A stretch of DNA of 7,905 nt, from contig CALXQF010000056.1 of the NCBI GenBank assembly GCA_944390505.1, forward strand, positions 1 to 7,905, written 5' to 3'. Shown in pieces: positions 1-6,594 of this stretch (position 1 is the first letter of the stretch; every line of letters begins with the position of its first letter). The position numbers were made by a program, and so were the translations under genes. Under the pieces are notes generated by a model, which saw only the letters and a program-made list of their open reading frames with translations, had not been told where the DNA came from and did not search any database. This DNA is from an uncultured Clostridia bacterium (GTDB lineage Bacteria > Bacillota > Clostridia > TANB77 > CAG-508).

Positions 1-740
1 AAAATCATCATGAAGCAATTATTTCAAAAGAAACCTTTGAACTAGCACAAAATATACGAAAAAGAAAAGCAAGCTCAAAATCTACATCAGGAACTAGAAA
101 AAGAAATTATGCCTTTTCAGGTTTAATTAGATGTGGCGACTGTGGTTTTGGAGTAAGTGGAATTACAATGAATAGAAAACAAAAGCAGAAAGGATATGAA
201 TGTTCGCAGTATAGAACCTATGGAAAGGCAAGATGTAAATGCCATGAAATAAAGGAAAGTGATATAATCATTCATTTAAGAGAATTTCTAAAATTTACTA
301 AAGAAAAATATCAAGATGAGATAAATAAAATAGAGATTGATGTTAAAACTAATAAAGAACAAACCAATAAAGAAAAAATTAAGTTTGAAATTGAAACATT
401 AAAAGTAGAGTATAAAGTGTTATTAAATCAAAAAATAAAAGATTTAGCAGGAAATAACAATGAGTATCAGAAACAGATGATAGAAGCTTCATACAAAGAG
501 TTAGAATTAGAAAAGACGAGTAAAATAGAAAAACTACAAGAAATTTTGCAGAAAGCAGAACAAGATATATCAAAAGAAAAAATAAAAAAATTAAAATCTG
601 CAATGGAATATTTTGAAGAGATTATATCATCAGAAATTCCTAGCAGATATGTTTTAGAAAATATAATTGATATGATATGGATTTATAGTGATAAAACTGT
701 AAAATTTGATTTGAAAGTGGATATTGAAAAATTAATATAA
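1..740 (+). CDS. Large serine recombinase, C-terminal part (5' end outside window)
   Basis: The reading frame is open from base 3, so this is the last 245 residues of a longer protein, not a gene starting at the ATG at 168. The first residues (NHHEAIISKETFELAQ) match the end of the Recombinase domain of large serine integrases. A zinc beta-ribbon follows: CGDC at residues 44-47, then YEC at 65-67 and CKCH at 78-81, giving the usual Cys ligands. Residues about 90-205 are rich in Lys, Glu, Leu and Ile and look like the coiled coil of this family. The catalytic serine domain is off the left edge. Such enzymes integrate and excise phages and conjugative or mobilisable elements, usually from a position at one end of the element. 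The last 15 codons recur at 2224-2271. Function is known from the family; activity here cannot be judged without the N-terminus. Confidence 0.9.
   Translation, partial: NHHEAIISKETFELAQNIRKRKASSKSTSGTRKRNYAFSGLIRCGDCGFGVSGITMNRKQKQKGYECSQYRTYGKARCKCHEIKESDIIIHLREFLKFTKEKYQDEINKIEIDVKTNKEQTNKEKIKFEIETLKVEYKVLLNQKIKDLAGNNNEYQKQMIEASYKELELEKTSKIEKLQEILQKAEQDISKEKIKKLKSAMEYFEEIISSEIPSRYVLENIIDMIWIYSDKTVKFDLKVDIEKLI
692..740 (+). repeat. 49-bp direct repeat, copy A (recombinase 3' end)
   Basis: This stretch encodes the last residues of the recombinase (KTVKFDLKVDIEKLI, then stop). It matches 2223-2271 at 47 of 49 positions. The differences are G719 versus A2250 (GTG/GTA, both Val) and T732 versus C2263 (TTA/CTA, both Leu), so both are silent. 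The two copies bracket the DUF4143 ATPase gene and lie 1531 bp apart. Confidence 0.9.
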
Positions 741-781
741 ATTAAAACAGACAAATATATAGATGTTTAAAAACAATATAT

Positions 782-860
782 TTGCAAAAGTGTGATAATT
801 TTTACAAAAACACTTGCAGAAGTGTGATAAATTGTTCAAATATATTTGCAAAAGTGTGAT
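782..860 (+). repeat. Three direct repeats, 32-bp period, upstream of the ATPase gene
   Basis: TTGCAAAAGTGTGAT occurs at 782-796 and 846-860, and TTGCAGAAGTGTGAT at 814-828. The starts are exactly 32 bp apart (about three helical turns), so all copies face the same side of the DNA. The DNA between the copies is not conserved. The middle copy also carries a perfect dyad, ACACTT-GCAG-AAGTGT, at 810-825. The third copy supplies the -35 box of the promoter at 846-874. The layout resembles a set of operators for a regulator, possibly the ATPase itself; that is inference. Confidence 0.85.
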
Positions 861-874
861 TTTAGATGTATAAT
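846..874 (+). promoter_or_regulatory. Sigma-A-type promoter of the DUF4143 ATPase gene
   Basis: TTGCAA at 846-851 and a perfect TATAAT at 869-874 are separated by 17 bp. The expected transcript start is near 880-882, giving a leader of about 35 nt before the TTG start at 916. Because the -35 box is the first six bases of the third 32-bp repeat, a protein bound to that repeat would be expected to compete with RNA polymerase. Confidence 0.8.
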
Positions 875-915
875 TAGTATAAAGTAACATATACTAGTTA
901 TAGGAGATGATTTTT

Positions 916-2214
916 TTGAAAAGGTTTATTTTAGAAGAATTAGTAAAATGGAAAGAAAGTAAATATAGGAAACCACTAATTTTAAAAGGTGCAAGACAAA
1001 TTGGAAAAACATATATTTTAAAACAATTTGGAGAAGAAAATTATGAAGGAGTAGCATACTTTAACTTCGATCATGATGAAGACTTATATAACTTATTTAG
1101 CAATACCAAAGACCCAAAGAGGATTTTAGAACAATTGTCATTTATATATGGGAAAGCTATAATTCCTGGAAAAACACTAATAGTTTTTGATGAGATTCAA
1201 GAATGTCCAAATGCATTAAATAGTTTAAAATATTTTCAAGAAGAAGCAAATGAATATCATATTGCTTGTGCAGGTAGTTTATTAGGAATAAGATTGTCAC
1301 ATACATCTTTTCCAGTGGGCAAGGTAGATTTTTTAAATATGTATCCAATGACATTTACTGAATTTTTAATTGCAGATAATTGTGAAAATTTAGTGGAATA
1401 TATGAATAGTATAGAAAAAGTAGAAGCAATTCCTGATATATTTTTTAATCAACTGGAAGAAAAGGTAAAAGCTTACTTCATAATTGGGGGTATGCCAGAG
1501 GCAGTAAAAATTTGGACAGAAGAAAAAAATATTGAACTAGTCAATAATATTCAAGAAAATATTTTAGAAGCATATGAAAGTGATTTTTCAAAACATACTA
1601 ACAATAATGAAGCAAACAAAATTTCTTTAATTTGGAACAATATACCTTCACAGCTTGCAAAAGAAAATAAAAAATTTCTTTATCAAACAATTAAAGAAGG
1701 CGCAAGAGCAAGAGAATATGAATCAGCTTTAAATTGGTTAAATGATGCTAATCTAATTTATAAAGTATATAATTTAACTAAAACAGATTTTCCTTTAAAA
1801 GCATATAATGATTTAAGTGCATTTAAGATTTTTATTAACGATATAGGATTGCTTAGAAGAATGTCTAATTTAGATAGCAGAATAGTTGCAGAAGGTGACA
1901 GACTATTTGAAGAATTTAAAGGGGCATTTACGGAGAATTTTGTACTAAATATGTTATGCAGTACATTTAATATAGTTCCAAATTATTATACATTTGATAG
2001 GCATGAGATTGATTTTATTATTCAGTTTAAAAACAAAATCATTCCTATAGAAGTAAAATCAAATAAAACAACTAATAATATTAGCTTAACAAGATATAAT
2101 GAAAAAAATAATAATGAATTATCAATAAGATTTTCTATGAACAACTTGGCTAGAGATGGCAAAATATTGAATATTCCATTATTTTTAATAGAATATTTAA
2201 ATAAATTTATATAA
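916..2214 (+). CDS. AAA family ATPase with C-terminal DUF4143 domain
   Basis: This 432-residue protein belongs to the widespread AAA-14/DUF4143 ATPases. Walker A is GARQIGKT (residues 25-32), Walker B is LIVFDEIQ (88-95) and the sensor-1 strand is CAGSLLGI (118-125). The family blocks FPVGKVDFLNMYPMTFTEF and YFIIGGMPEAV follow. The C-terminal DUF4143 part ends in a restriction-endonuclease-like core with HEIDFII (about 363-369) and IPIEVKS (about 376-382). Length is normal for the family. The in-frame ATG at 907 directly abuts the ribosome binding site AGGAG (902-906), so the TTG at 916, nine bases downstream, is the better start and gives the typical N-terminus (M)KRFILEELVKWK. The cellular role of the family is not firmly established; it is often found in accessory DNA. 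The gene stands alone between two copies of the recombinase 3' end. Confidence 0.92.
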   Translation: MKRFILEELVKWKESKYRKPLILKGARQIGKTYILKQFGEENYEGVAYFNFDHDEDLYNLFSNTKDPKRILEQLSFIYGKAIIPGKTLIVFDEIQECPNALNSLKYFQEEANEYHIACAGSLLGIRLSHTSFPVGKVDFLNMYPMTFTEFLIADNCENLVEYMNSIEKVEAIPDIFFNQLEEKVKAYFIIGGMPEAVKIWTEEKNIELVNNIQENILEAYESDFSKHTNNNEANKISLIWNNIPSQLAKENKKFLYQTIKEGARAREYESALNWLNDANLIYKVYNLTKTDFPLKAYNDLSAFKIFINDIGLLRRMSNLDSRIVAEGDRLFEEFKGAFTENFVLNMLCSTFNIVPNYYTFDRHEIDFIIQFKNKIIPIEVKSNKTTNNISLTRYNEKNNNELSIRFSMNNLARDGKILNIPLFLIEYLNKFI

Positions 2215-2222
2215 TGAATTTT

Positions 2223-2271
2223 TAAAACTGTAAAATTTGATTTGAAAGTAGATATTGAAAAACTAATATAA
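2223..2271 (+). repeat. 49-bp direct repeat, copy B (orphan recombinase 3' end)
   Basis: This is a second copy of the recombinase gene's last 49 bp including the TAA stop (2269-2271), with no recombinase body upstream. The frame is closed by a TGA at 2215-2217, eight bases before the repeat. Homology stops on the right at 2271 and peroxiredoxin sequence begins within a few bases. It marks a former recombinase/chromosome junction. Both differences from copy A are silent, which suggests the copies diverged while each was part of a working gene. Confidence 0.88.
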
Positions 2272-2843
2272 CCATCCCCACATTTAGAGATTTTACCCCC
2301 GTATGTACAACAGAAATTATTGCATTTTCAAGGGCAAATCCTTATTTTGAAAGATTAAATACTTGTTTAATTGGATTAAGCGTAGACAGTAATAGCTCCC
2401 ACCTTGCATGGTTATATGATATTTATTGTAAAACAGGAATCAAAGTACCTTTTCCAATCATTGCAGATAGAAATGCAGAAATTGCAAGAAAATATGGAAT
2501 GATTTCAAGTGATGTTAGCAATACAGAAACTGTTCGAAATGTGTTTATTATAGATGACAAAGGAGTTGTAAGACTTATCTTGGTATATCCAATGAATGTA
2601 GGAAGATGTATACCAGAAATTTTAAGAGCATTAACTGCACTGCAAGTAGCAGATAGTAATGAAGCATCTACTCCAGCCAATTGGGTGCCATGTGAACCAG
2701 TTATTTTACCACCCCCACAAACTTTTATGGCTCTACAAGAAAGAATGACAGAAATTCAAAAACAAAGAAATGGAATGAATTGGTATTTATCATTTAAAAA
2801 TCCAGCGAATTGTGAAAACTGTATAGAAGAAAAGAGACAGTAG
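2272..2843 (+). pseudogene. Peroxiredoxin (Prx6/1-Cys type), 5'-truncated remnant
   Basis: The frame from 2274 reads IPTFRDFTPVCTTE and on through LSVDSNSSHLAWLYDI, PFPIIAD and RNVFIIDDKGVVR to a stop at 2841-2843. These are diagnostic for AhpC/TSA-family peroxiredoxins of the Prx6 group, which reduce peroxides through the cysteine in T-x-x-C (codon 2304-2306). About 189 residues remain; family members are usually about 215-225 long, so roughly the first 40 residues are missing. A stop (2256-2258) closes the frame just upstream, and no start or ribosome binding site precedes the cysteine. CAT CCC at 2273-2278 could be the conserved His-Pro of FSHPxxFTPVC, but it is one base out of frame. The first in-frame ATG (2499) would exclude the catalytic cysteine. 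The C-terminus has a CENC pair, which may be the resolving cysteines in some relatives. Confidence 0.88.
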
Positions 2844-2854
2844 AGGTGGCAGAA

Positions 2855-3283
2855 GTGAATAAAATTGTATTCCACACTGCTGAAAAGGAATTATATTATA
2901 ATGGGGAAGTGATTGTAAAATATTCTATTGAGTATCCTGAAATAATTTCATCTCCATATGAAATCGGCTCTCAAATATTTAATTACTATAATAGAAAATT
3001 GGCGTTACAATTAAAGCAATTTGCTGAGGGAGAATTTTATAACCAAGCAAAAGAAACTTATGAATATAATCAATCAAATGGTTATCCAATCATGGTATAT
3101 GAGTTAGTTAGAGAATGTAACATTACATATAACAATCAAAAATTAGTAAGTTTATATTGTGATGAATACACCTTTGCTGGCGGAGCACACGGAAACACAT
3201 TAAGAAAATCGCAAACTTGGGATCTGTCATATGACATTGCACCATATTCTAGTGGTATTATGACCTTTTTATTAAAAAAATAA
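2855..3283 (+). CDS. DUF4163/DUF3298-family protein with apparent internal deletion
   Basis: The 142-residue protein starts as a DUF4163/DUF3298 (RsiV/PdaC accessory-domain-like) protein: YSIEYPEI near the start, then CNITYNNQKLVSLYCDEYTFAGGAHGN and SQTWDL at about 119-124. It then passes directly into YDIAPYSSGI, the signature that normally sits near the very end of DUF3298 after a further 70-90 residues. An in-frame deletion around 3224-3232 is the likely cause, so the fold is probably incomplete. The GTG at 2855 is preferred because AGAGGTGG (2842-2849) lies 5 bases upstream; a GTG at 2846 overlaps that site. No signal peptide is visible. The gene follows the peroxiredoxin stop almost directly, so the two were probably co-transcribed. 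It may be a decaying gene rather than a working one. Confidence 0.7.
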   Translation: MNKIVFHTAEKELYYNGEVIVKYSIEYPEIISSPYEIGSQIFNYYNRKLALQLKQFAEGEFYNQAKETYEYNQSNGYPIMVYELVRECNITYNNQKLVSLYCDEYTFAGGAHGNTLRKSQTWDLSYDIAPYSSGIMTFLLKK

Positions 3284-3308
3284 TTTGAAAATAAAATGAT
3301 AAAATCAA

Positions 3309-3358
3309 AAAAAATAGCCATACTAATATTGAAATTTATTTGAAGGAGGCTATTTTTT
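3309..3358 (+). promoter_or_regulatory. Leader hairpin overlapping the ribosome binding site of the DUF1540 gene
   Basis: AAAAAATAGCC (3309-3319) and GGCTATTTTTT (3348-3358) are perfect 11-base complements around a 28-nt loop. The right arm takes the last GG of the Shine-Dalgarno AAGGAGG (3343-3349) and runs up to the ATG at 3359. It could act as a translational control element, or as a weak terminator of upstream transcription because the arm ends in U residues. Either role is inference. Confidence 0.5.
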
Positions 3359-3523
3359 ATGGAAAAAAATCAAAAAATTAATTGTACAGTGACAAGCTGT
3401 AAATATAATAACAAAGGATATCAACAATGCACATTAGATCAAATTATTGTAACACCAATTGTAGGTTGTGAAACAAAACAACCAGATGAGTCTATGTGCA
3501 GCAGTTATAAACACGAAAATTAA
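3359..3523 (+). CDS. DUF1540 domain-containing small cysteine-rich protein
   Basis: This is a 54-residue protein. Its cysteines at 9, 14, 24, 37 and 47, with INCTVTSCKYN, CTLDQIIVTP and MCSSY, match DUF1540, a short domain common in Clostridia and other Firmicutes. The cysteine pattern suggests metal binding, but the function is unknown. A strong AAGGAGG (3343-3349) lies nine bases before the ATG. No consensus promoter was found directly upstream. The frame is intact and ends at the terminator hairpin 3521-3548. It is the only apparently undamaged gene between the mobile-element remnants and fba. Confidence 0.85.
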   Translation: MEKNQKINCTVTSCKYNNKGYQQCTLDQIIVTPIVGCETKQPDESMCSSYKHEN

Positions 3524-3548
3524 GAGAGGAGCACAATCTCCTCTCTTA
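3521..3548. terminator. Bidirectional intrinsic terminator between convergent genes
   Basis: TAAGAGAGGAG (3521-3531) pairs perfectly with CTCCTCTCTTA (3538-3548) around the loop CACAAT. The stem begins at the DUF1540 stop codon. The next gene converges on it from the minus strand, ending at 3568. The following U tract is short on the plus strand and a little better on the minus strand (AATTTT), so the hairpin probably serves both. Confidence 0.8.
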
Positions 3549-3567
3549 TAATGGAATCAATTAAGAC

Positions 3568-4973
3568 TTATTGAAATTTTGTGGGTAAAGTTTTAACAAG
3601 ATGATATGGGCTTACACGGAAGAAGTAGTCCCTACTAGCAATTCCGATTTCCTTTGCTTTTACTTCTTTTAGAAGCCTCTTAGCAAAAGTTTCTTTTGTT
3701 GATGGGTCTCCATGATTAACAATCAACATGTTAATATGACTGAATTGTTGTAAAAAGCTAATTAGTTCATCTGCTTTTGCATGTGCGGAAAATTCGGAAG
3801 TATACTTTACTTCTGCTTGTTTTTCAACCAATAAACCGCCAACTTTTACAACCTCACCAATGGGAGTAGTTGCTAGACGATTGCCGAGAGTACCTTCAGC
3901 GGTATATCCTGTAAAATGAATCAAAGATTTTGGACTCTTAATAAAGGTAGGAATATAAATTTGAGCAGGTCCATATGAACCCATACCAGAGGTCGTTACA
4001 ATAATTTTTACATTTTCATCTTGAAGAGCATCATTTCTGTTTTCAGAACTAACAAAGGTAAGATTTTCTGGCAAAAAGTCAATCATATCCTCTTTAATTT
4101 CTAATTGATTTTTTAGGTAGAGTGCTGTATAACGATTAGCAAGTTTCCCATCAAAATAAATTGGAATATTAGTATCTAACTTATTCTGTAGTTGAAGCTT
4201 TTTTAAGAAATATAGAATTTCTTGTGAACGCCCCAAAGAAAACACGGGAATAACAATAGTTCCATTTTTGGAAAGATATTGAAGCAAGTTTTCCTCGAAA
4301 CAAGGTTGCACTTGAGTAGAATCCATCGTGCCATAGGTACTTTCTTGCATAATGGTAATAGGCATTTGGAGTACCCTGTCTGGAAGGGGTGGAACATCGA
4401 AAAAGTAGTTTTTGTTATTATAATCTCCAGTAAAAAGAAGATTAATATTTTCCTGTCCTGAATAGGAAATTTCTACTAAAATCAATGCAGATCCTATAAG
4501 ATGACCATTTTTGAAAAATGTTACTTTAATATTGGGAGTAATACAAATACTTTCATTGTATGGAATTCCAACTACTTTAGACAATACTTGTTGTACATTG
4601 TAATCATCATACAGGGGAGACATACCATTTCTTTTTGATACATCCTTTAGAACTTTACAACTATCATATAGTGCTAAAGGAATCAGCTTTGCCGTATCAT
4701 TGGTGGTATAAATCTTACCTGTAAATCCATTTTTGGTCATTAATGGTAATCTTCCAACATGGTCTACATGGTTATGCGTAATAAGTGCAAATTCAATCGA
4801 TTCTTCTTTGAAGGGAAAATCTTTGTTATAATCTTGTTCTTCGTTTTGACCTTGAAACAGTCCACAGTCTACAATGAACCGGGAATAGGAGCAATCTGGA
4901 AATTTAACAATGCATAAATGGCATGAACCAGTTACAAGGAAAATTTAGAAAAATAAATTTTAGATATTGACAT
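3568..4973 (-). pseudogene. Beta-CASP metallo-beta-lactamase (YSH1-like RNA-processing type), 5' end disrupted
   Basis: The frame is open on the minus strand from 4944 to 3568 (458 codons including the stop). It reads VTGSCHL, FIVDCGLFQG, HNHVDHVGRLP (metal site, 4759-4776), GHLIGSA, LLFTGDYN, then the beta-CASP motifs ESTYG, SGMGSYGPAQIY, FSAHAKADE and VNHGDPST. Family members are mostly predicted ribonucleases with two zinc ions. No ATG, GTG or TTG lies in frame before the metal site: a stop (4945-4947) comes just before VTGSCHL, and the first ATG (4740) is beyond HNHVDH. In another frame an ATG at 4973 gives MSISKIYF, which resembles the expected MKIxF start but reaches a stop at 4932. Only 14 bases join KIYF to VTGS where about 18-24 are expected, so a small frameshifting deletion is likely. 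No ribosome binding site is seen before 4973. A sequencing error is the alternative. Confidence 0.8.
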
Positions 4974-5025
4974 TTAAAGGTTAAGTTGAAATAGGTTGTA
5001 AAAATTATTAAGTTTTGAATTTGCC

Positions 5026-5054
5026 TTGACATTTGTATGAGATAGAAATAAAAT
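5026..5054 (+). promoter_or_regulatory. Sigma-A-type promoter of fba
   Basis: A perfect TTGACA (5026-5031) and TAAAAT (5049-5054) are separated by 17 bp. Transcription would start near 5061, leaving a leader of about 25 nt that carries AGGAGG at 5071-5076. A TATAAT at 5058-5063 also exists but lacks a -35 box at proper distance. The strength fits a central metabolic gene. Confidence 0.8.
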
Positions 5055-5085
5055 GGGTATAATAAATCAAAGGAGGAATGAGAAT

Positions 5086-6018
5086 ATGCCATTAGTAACA
5101 ACAAAAGACATGTTTGAAAAATCAATGAAAGAACATTTTGCAATAGGAGCTTTTAATGTAAATAATATGGAAATTATACAAGGAATTGTAGATGCTGCAA
5201 ATGAAGAAAAATCACCAGTAATTTTGCAAGCTTCTTCTAGTGCAATTAAATATGCAAGAATAGGATATTTAAGAAAAATGATAGAAGCAGCATTAGAAGA
5301 ATATGACATTCCGATTGCTTTACATTTAGATCATGGACCAGATTTCGAAACTTGCAAAATGTGTATTGATAATGGTTTTTCATTGGTTATGATAGATGGT
5401 TCAAAATATGATTTTGAAGAAAATATTGCATTAACCAAGCAAGTAGTAGATTATGCACATAGTAAAGGAGTAGTAGTAGAAGCTGAACTTGGAAAATTAG
5501 CAGGCATAGAAGATGATGTTAATGTAGCAGCATCAGATGTTATGTATACAGATCCAGACCAAGCAAAAGAATTTGTAGAAAGAACAGGATGTGATTCATT
5601 AGCAATTGCAATTGGAACAAGCCATGGTGCATATAAATTTAAAGGAGAAGCTAAATTAAGATTTGATATATTACAAAAAGTAAAAGAAAAATTACCACAT
5701 ACTCCAATTGTATTACATGGTGCATCTACGGTTATACCAGAGCTAGTAGAAATGTGTAATCAATATGGTGGAAATATTCCAGGAGCAAAAGGTGTGCCAG
5801 ATGAAATGTTACATGAGGCAAGTATTTCTGGAGTTTCCAAAATCAATGTAGATACAGATTTACGCTTAGCAATGACAGCAGCTATTAGAAAAGTTTTTGC
5901 AGAATCACCAGAAGCATTTGACCCAAGAAAATACATGACACCTGCAAGAGATTTAATTAAACAAACTGTACAACATAAGATGAGGGACGTGTTTGGGTCT
6001 AGTAATAAAATATTATAG
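5086..6018 (+). CDS. fba: Class II fructose-1,6-bisphosphate aldolase
   Basis: The 310-residue enzyme cleaves fructose-1,6-bisphosphate to dihydroxyacetone phosphate and glyceraldehyde-3-phosphate in cytosolic glycolysis, and works in reverse in gluconeogenesis. Class II features are complete: HLDHG (80-84, catalytic Asp82 and zinc ligand His83), EAELG (132-136, Glu134), GTSHG (177-181, His180), VLHGAS (209-214, His211) and the phosphate-binding NVDTDLR (254-260). Length is normal for the Firmicutes type. The ATG at 5086 is chosen over an in-frame ATG at 5053 because AGGAGG (5071-5076) lies nine bases upstream and MPLVTTKDMF is the usual N-terminus; 5053 would lie within the promoter. The gene has its own promoter and terminator and converges on smpB with only 3 bp between the stop codons. 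Confidence 0.97.
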   Translation: MPLVTTKDMFEKSMKEHFAIGAFNVNNMEIIQGIVDAANEEKSPVILQASSSAIKYARIGYLRKMIEAALEEYDIPIALHLDHGPDFETCKMCIDNGFSLVMIDGSKYDFEENIALTKQVVDYAHSKGVVVEAELGKLAGIEDDVNVAASDVMYTDPDQAKEFVERTGCDSLAIAIGTSHGAYKFKGEAKLRFDILQKVKEKLPHTPIVLHGASTVIPELVEMCNQYGGNIPGAKGVPDEMLHEASISGVSKINVDTDLRLAMTAAIRKVFAESPEAFDPRKYMTPARDLIKQTVQHKMRDVFGSSNKIL

Positions 6019-6021
6019 TTT

Positions 6022-6471
6022 TTAATTCTTACCTAGCTCCCTTCTAATGCGGAGCTGGGCTTCTTTTTTTGCAATATCTTCGCGTTTATCATATAATTTT
6101 TTACCTTTTCCAATTCCTAATTCTACTTTGACAAAATTTCCTGAAAAATATAAACTCATAGGAACTAAAGTATAGCCTTGTTGTTTGATTAATCCGACTA
6201 ATTTATTAATTTCTCTTTTGTTTAACAATAATTTTCGATCTCGTAAAGGGTCTTTATTAAAAATATTACCATGTTCATAAGGACTGATATGCATACTATA
6301 AATATATGCTTCACCATTTTTAATACTTGCATAACTATCTTTTAAATTTACTTTCCTATTACGAATAGACTTAATTTCAGTACCAGTTAATACAATTCCA
6401 GCTTCTAAAGTATCAGCTATTGTATAATTATGTTTTGCAACAGGATTAGTCGCAATTATTTTTTTTGCCAT
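6022..6471 (-). CDS. smpB: SsrA-binding protein SmpB
   Basis: This 149-residue protein binds tmRNA (SsrA) and brings it to stalled ribosomes for trans-translation. Family blocks are all present: NPVAKHNY near the start, GTEIKSIR (30-37), MHISPYEHG (60-68), NKDPLRDRKLLL (72-83), and GKGKKLYDKR (121-130) followed by the basic tail EDIAKKEAQLRIRRELGKN that enters the decoding centre. Length is typical. The ribosome binding site GTGAGG (plus-strand 6480-6485) lies eight bases before the ATG. The transfer-messenger RNA gene and rnr, frequent neighbours elsewhere, are not in this window. The end of the gene overlaps the fba terminator on the opposite strand. Confidence 0.97.
   Translation of the reverse strand: MAKKIIATNPVAKHNYTIADTLEAGIVLTGTEIKSIRNRKVNLKDSYASIKNGEAYIYSMHISPYEHGNIFNKDPLRDRKLLLNKREINKLVGLIKQQGYTLVPMSLYFSGNFVKVELGIGKGKKLYDKREDIAKKEAQLRIRRELGKN
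6032..6070 (+). terminator. Intrinsic terminator of fba, inside the 3' end of smpB
   Basis: CCTAGCTCC (6032-6040) pairs with GGAGCTGGG (6051-6059) through eight Watson-Crick pairs and one U-G pair, around a 10-nt loop. A U-rich tract, TTCTTTTTTT (6061-6070), follows. It lies 14 bases past the fba stop codon and is built from the antisense of smpB codons for KKEAQLRIRRELG. Confidence 0.75.
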
Positions 6472-6565
6472 ATGTAAAACCTCACTAATTTTTATTTTTA
6501 AAACATTATAAAAGATATATATTATAATATAAGCGTATAGTTACTATAAAAATTATAGCTAATGA

Positions 6566-6594
6566 TATATAAAATATTATAACATGTGTGTCAA
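6566..6594 (-). promoter_or_regulatory. Candidate smpB promoter
   Basis: On the minus strand TTGACA (6594-6589) and TATATA (6571-6566) are 17 bp apart, reading toward smpB. This leaves a leader of about 85-90 nt that is almost entirely A/T. The -35 box overlaps the inverted repeat at 6583-6610. Other A/T-rich -10-like hexamers closer to the gene make the assignment moderate. Confidence 0.5.

Noticed and set aside
782..860. A CRISPR array
   Set aside because: There are only three units with a 15-bp repeat and 17-bp intervals, no cas genes nearby, and the last unit forms a promoter. Operator sites fit better.
907..909. ATG as the start of the DUF4143 ATPase
   Set aside because: It directly abuts AGGAG at 902-906 with no spacing; the TTG at 916 is nine bases downstream and gives the family's usual N-terminus.
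2499..2843. A 114-residue independent gene starting at ATG 2499
   Set aside because: It is the tail of the peroxiredoxin frame, lacks the catalytic cysteine and has no ribosome binding site.
5053..5055. ATG 5053 as the fba start
   Set aside because: It overlaps the -10 region, and the ribosome binding site lies downstream of it; 5086 is correctly spaced.
5058..5063. TATAAT as the fba -10 box
   Set aside because: It is 26 bp from TTGACA; TAAAAT at 5049-5054 has the proper 17-bp spacing.
4904..5143. Minus-strand 79-residue frame across the fba promoter
   Set aside because: It runs through the fba promoter, start region and the broken metallo-beta-lactamase 5' end, with no ribosome binding site or recognisable domain.
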